Shown here: piece by piece, positions 61,057 through 64,000 of the stretch
Layout of the letters: each line of letters begins with the position of its first letter
How positions within the stretch are numbered: the stretch's first letter is position 1
NCBI RefSeq assembly: GCF_907164905.1
Contig: NZ_CAJRAF010000002.1
Coordinates: 1,240,001 to 1,304,000 of the forward strand
Length of the DNA stretch: 64,000 bases
Origin: Dyadobacter sp. CECT 9275
GTDB lineage: Bacteria > Bacteroidota > Bacteroidia > Cytophagales > Spirosomataceae
Direction of reading: 5' to 3'
The notes under the pieces: generated by a model
Told to the model about the DNA's origin: nothing
The model's input: only the letters and a program-made list of their open reading frames with translations
Database searches by the model: none
Made by a program: the position numbers and the translations under genes

Positions 61057-63150
61057 TCAGAACGAAACCAATGCCCGGGTAACCTGGGGAGCAGGATTTT
61101 CAAAACTGATCCTTAGGCCCGTTTTTGCGGAGAGTTCGTCTACAAGCCTTAGCCCAAGTCCTGACAAACTTTGTTCGGTATCCGCCCGGGATAAAATATC
61201 CAGATACTGTTCCTGACCAAACGCGCCCTCATTTTCAATTGAAAGAACCTTTCTGCCTGCATTTTGAGAAAAGGCGATACTGATTACCTCCCCGTTTCCT
61301 GAAGCTCTAATAGCATTCTGGAGCAGGTTTCTCAGAATTGTCTGAAGATAATAAGGGTCGGTAGATACGATGGTTTCCGGGGTGATCTGGTTATCGATCC
61401 TAAGATTTTTTGCTTCAATATTCAGCTGTAAAAGTTTCAGACATTGCTCGGCAACAATAAAGACATCTGTTGGCTGAATGTTGGTTTTAAACTCGTTCAT
61501 CTGGGTTTTGGACCAAAGCAGCAGGTCTTCCATCGTCTCCAGGAGTGAACCGGTGGCTGTTTGTATCTTTGTGCTGAGCTCCGATTTCTGCGTTTCGCTA
61601 AGCAGTTTCGGATTAAGCTGCTGCAGTTTCAGAAACTGGTATACCTGACTGATCGGGGAGCGCAGATCATGACTGATAATACTGAAGAGCTTGGCCTTGG
61701 TTTGGTTGGCTTCCTGGAGTTTCCCAATAACACCGGCCAGTTCACTGTTTTTCAGATCCAGTATCTGTGCATTTTTCCTTTTGTTCCGATAAATAATACC
61801 GAGCAGAGCCAATGAAAAGACCATCAATCCTAAACCGGTACTTAACCACAACCGTTGTTTTTTTGCATCGGTTATCTGTATGTTTTTCAGTTCGATCTGC
61901 TGCTGCTTGTCTTTATTCTGATACAGTGCTTCGGCATCGGCGATACTTTTTTTGGACGCCTCCAGGTAGAGCGAATCCCGCAGGGGGATATACTTTTCGT
62001 AATAATCATTGGCCTGTTTCCATTGTCCGGTGGCAGCATAACACCGTGCCAGCGATTTGAGCAGTTCAACATATATCTGCGGGCCGGAGTCAGCACAAAG
62101 TGGCTCTGAAGCTACCAGCAATGGCAACGCCTTTTTGTATTCTTTTTTTGCCAGGTACACTTCCCCCTGCATGTATTTGACCTGGGACATCAGAAAATCG
62201 TCTGCCCAGTCGGCGGCCAGCTCGTTTGCCCTTGTGATGTACAAATAAGCGCTGTCAATCTTATGCTGGCTCAGATAATAATCCGTGAAACCAAGATCCA
62301 GGGCAATTTTGTTGAACCGGCCACGGATCAGTTTACTGGCGGGATCTATCATGCGTGCCACACTGTCGTAGTAGACCCTTGCCATGCCAAGATTTTTCAT
62401 GCTCAGATATACGTCCGTCATGTCCTTGTAATAATGCGACAGATACGTCTTGTTCCTCACAATATACCCCCTGGCTTCCTTACTATAGGCAAGCCCTTTT
62501 TCCGGCTGGTTCAGTTCGATATAAAGTTCGGCCAGGTTCATCAGGTTGGAAACAATCACTTCCCTGTCCTTTATTTCACCGCTGTTGATCAGTTTTTTCT
62601 TTAATGCAATGGCCTGAAGCAAATATTTAACCTGAATTTCATACTCTCCCTTTAAAGTATAATAATTGGCAACGGTAGCGTACAGCGCTATTTTATCCCT
62701 TTCAGACCGGGTGGTATCAATAATTCCCAGTACTTCTTTCAGCGCTGCTTCCACCTTTTTGGTGTGGCCTGCCACATTATTGTACATAAAAAGAAGCCTG
62801 TTGAGCGACCGGCTGATCCTCACCGGGCTCTTCGCCTTTCTGGCGTAAGCCAGTCCTTTTTCGTGATAATAGAAGGTACTGTCTCCTAGGAGGTATTCCT
62901 CTGCTACGCCAAGATTAAAATTAAACAGCGCGAGGTAATAATTGTTCGTCGCCGGAACCATACGCAAAGCATAAGCGGCCACTCGTTTTTCCTGCTCGTA
63001 ATCCTCCTGCTCTATCAGAGAATCGCAAATATGCGACAGTGCTTCCAGCTTGGCGGGTATGGTTTTATATGCTTTCAGGTCCGGCATGGCCTGTGCCGAT
63101 ATTTCTGATACCCCTGCAAGTGTGATAAGCAAAATCAGGAAAATTCTCAT
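61057..63150 (-). CDS. TPR-containing sensor histidine kinase
   Basis: A 697-residue protein with a signal peptide ending VSEISA. Residues about 50-400 are tandem TPR-like repeats in the periplasm. One membrane helix (about 433-452, WLSTGLGLMVFSLALLGII) is followed by a coiled coil and the HisKA domain FSIISHDLRSPI with His494. The ATPase domain has NLLQNAIRASGNG (N-box) and SGLGLRLV (G2), while G1 reads IENEGAFG, with Glu for the usual Asp. It passes phosphate to the LytTR regulator encoded 2 bases upstream. Confidence 0.9.
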   Translation of the reverse strand: MRIFLILLITLAGVSEISAQAMPDLKAYKTIPAKLEALSHICDSLIEQEDYEQEKRVAAYALRMVPATNNYYLALFNFNLGVAEEYLLGDSTFYYHEKGLAYARKAKSPVRISRSLNRLLFMYNNVAGHTKKVEAALKEVLGIIDTTRSERDKIALYATVANYYTLKGEYEIQVKYLLQAIALKKKLINSGEIKDREVIVSNLMNLAELYIELNQPEKGLAYSKEARGYIVRNKTYLSHYYKDMTDVYLSMKNLGMARVYYDSVARMIDPASKLIRGRFNKIALDLGFTDYYLSQHKIDSAYLYITRANELAADWADDFLMSQVKYMQGEVYLAKKEYKKALPLLVASEPLCADSGPQIYVELLKSLARCYAATGQWKQANDYYEKYIPLRDSLYLEASKKSIADAEALYQNKDKQQQIELKNIQITDAKKQRLWLSTGLGLMVFSLALLGIIYRNKRKNAQILDLKNSELAGVIGKLQEANQTKAKLFSIISHDLRSPISQVYQFLKLQQLNPKLLSETQKSELSTKIQTATGSLLETMEDLLLWSKTQMNEFKTNIQPTDVFIVAEQCLKLLQLNIEAKNLRIDNQITPETIVSTDPYYLQTILRNLLQNAIRASGNGEVISIAFSQNAGRKVLSIENEGAFGQEQYLDILSRADTEQSLSGLGLRLVDELSAKTGLRISFENPAPQVTRALVSF

Positions 63151-63152
63151 CG

Positions 63153-63875
63153 CTACAATTTGAGCTTGGCTACGGTGGAACGGTAAGTTTTCCCGACCGG
63201 GATCACTGTATTATTACAAATCAGCTCCGAATTTCTCAGCTCAGTGATATGCCCCAGGGAAACCGCGTAACTGCGGTGAACCCTCACAAACAGGCTAGGC
63301 GCAAGCTGTTCCATGAAAAAGGAAAGGGACGATAAGGTGAGGTAGTTTTTTCTGGTAGTCACAATTTTGGTGTAGTCCTGCATGGCTTCCAGGTACACAA
63401 TTTCCCTTTGCGGCAATTTAATCCGGTTATATCCCTCCTTGATACTCAGCGTGTCCTGCTCAAACATCATCTCGTATGCCTCAGATTTCTGTTTCATATC
63501 CCAGTAATCACAGATCCGGCGGACCGTCTGGGCAAATCGTTCCTCGGTAAGCGGTTTCAGGATATAATCCAGCGCCGACAGCTCATAACCATCCAGAGCA
63601 AATTCAAGGTGGGAAGTAATGAATACAGCCATGGGCACCTGGCTTCTGATTTTCCTCAGCAGATCTATTCCGCTGGTTCCGGGCATTTCAACATCCAGAA
63701 ACACCAGGTCGGGCTTTATGTACTGCACGGCTTCGTAACCCTCCAGAGCCATATTGAAAGTACCGCAGTCCTGTAGAAACGGATAGGATTTGGAGTACTC
63801 TGAAATAAAAAGTAAATCCAGTGGATTGTCGTCAATGGCAATAAATCGAATTTTAGCAGGGGTGCCCGTCATCAC
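63153..63875 (-). CDS. LytTR-type response regulator
   Basis: A 240-residue protein with a receiver domain (FIAIDDNPLDLLFISEY, phosphorylated Asp61 in LVFLDVEMPG, ITSHLEF, LDYILKPL) and a LytTR DNA-binding domain (VYLEAMQDYTKIVTTRKNYL, LFVRVHRSYAVSL). It controls transcription in response to the adjacent TPR histidine kinase; the two genes are 2 bases apart. Target genes are not evident here. Confidence 0.92.
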   Translation of the reverse strand: MMTGTPAKIRFIAIDDNPLDLLFISEYSKSYPFLQDCGTFNMALEGYEAVQYIKPDLVFLDVEMPGTSGIDLLRKIRSQVPMAVFITSHLEFALDGYELSALDYILKPLTEERFAQTVRRICDYWDMKQKSEAYEMMFEQDTLSIKEGYNRIKLPQREIVYLEAMQDYTKIVTTRKNYLTLSSLSFFMEQLAPSLFVRVHRSYAVSLGHITELRNSELICNNTVIPVGKTYRSTVAKLKL

Positions 63876-63881
63876 AACGTT

Positions 63882-63913
63882 GAAATTTAAATATTACGCC
63901 AATTTAACCAAAA
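63882..63913 (-). promoter_or_regulatory. Possible Bacteroidota-type promoter of the two-component genes
   Basis: On the minus strand TTTTG (63913-63909) and TAAATTTC (63889-63882) are 19 bases apart, one mismatch from the TTTG/TAnnTTTG consensus. The predicted transcript would start at about the ATG itself, so the transcript would be almost leaderless, which lowers confidence. Confidence 0.35.
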
Positions 63914-64000
63914 GCTTTCTGTTGCAGCATCATAGCTAATTAAAAAGATTAAACGGTCAGGATTTCTCCGGACAGGCATCCAAAACACTGCTTTGCTCCC

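Noticed and set aside
1..64000. CRISPR array, insertion sequences, rRNA or tRNA genes
   Set aside because: No spaced direct repeats, transposase frames, or tRNA-like cloverleaves other than the tmRNA end were seen.

Overview
The window looks like a chromosome segment of a Bacteroidota bacterium, probably a Cytophagales member of the Dyadobacter/Spirosomaceae kind. This is inferred from the tmRNA tag (GESNYAMAA), Bacteroidota-style TAnnTTTG promoter elements, weak Shine-Dalgarno signals, lipoproteins with relaxed lipoboxes, TPR histidine kinases paired with LytTR regulators, and the gene content. No marker gene fixes the genus.

Region 1 (1-20.4 kb) is the right part of a tailed prophage; its left end is outside the window. 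Left to right it carries a tape-measure protein, a minus-strand pair of probable morons, a run of large tail and host-recognition proteins (one fused to a TIM-barrel glycosidase-like domain, one a beta-helix tailspike with a signal peptide), a lysis cassette (spanin candidate, two membrane-anchored coiled-coil proteins, amidase endolysin), small tail-tip proteins, and a minus-strand repressor plus tyrosine integrase. The integrase lies against the 3' end of the tmRNA gene (ssrA), the evident attachment site. Its first catalytic Arg appears to be His.

Region 2 (20.8-35.5 kb) is ordinary chromosome: an azurin-domain protein with a propeller dehydrogenase-like partner, Hsp20 with a small membrane protein, a purple-acid-phosphatase-like enzyme, a GT39 family glycosyltransferase, a GH32 fructan hydrolase, a GT9 heptosyltransferase-like enzyme with an LPS-kinase-like protein, a Ser/Thr-phosphatase-like enzyme with a small (p)ppGpp-hydrolase-like HD protein, and a stand-alone RapZ C-terminal domain.

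Region 3 (35.6-60.8 kb) is the remarkable part. It is about 25 kb of genes all on the minus strand that look like one system. The promoter-proximal half encodes an SH3b protein, a VWA lipoprotein, a four-helix membrane protein, a tubulin/FtsZ-like GTPase, a 1176-residue protein with an Hsp70/actin-type ATPase, a lidless Hsp70, a membrane protein with a degenerate J-like domain, another membrane protein and a TPR/outer-membrane-barrel protein. The distal half encodes an ECF sigma factor and putative anti-sigma factor, two FHA proteins, two paralogous acidic calcium-loop proteins, a PP2C phosphatase, a caspase-like peptidase, a GYF protein, a membrane Ser/Thr kinase with a truncated kinase relic in front of it, and lipoproteins. 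The inferred picture is an envelope-spanning, phosphorylation-controlled assembly of tubulin-like and Hsp70-like NTPases with a caspase as possible effector, perhaps a stress or conflict system. I know of no described system with exactly this set.

Region 4 (61-64 kb) is a TPR sensor histidine kinase with its LytTR response regulator.
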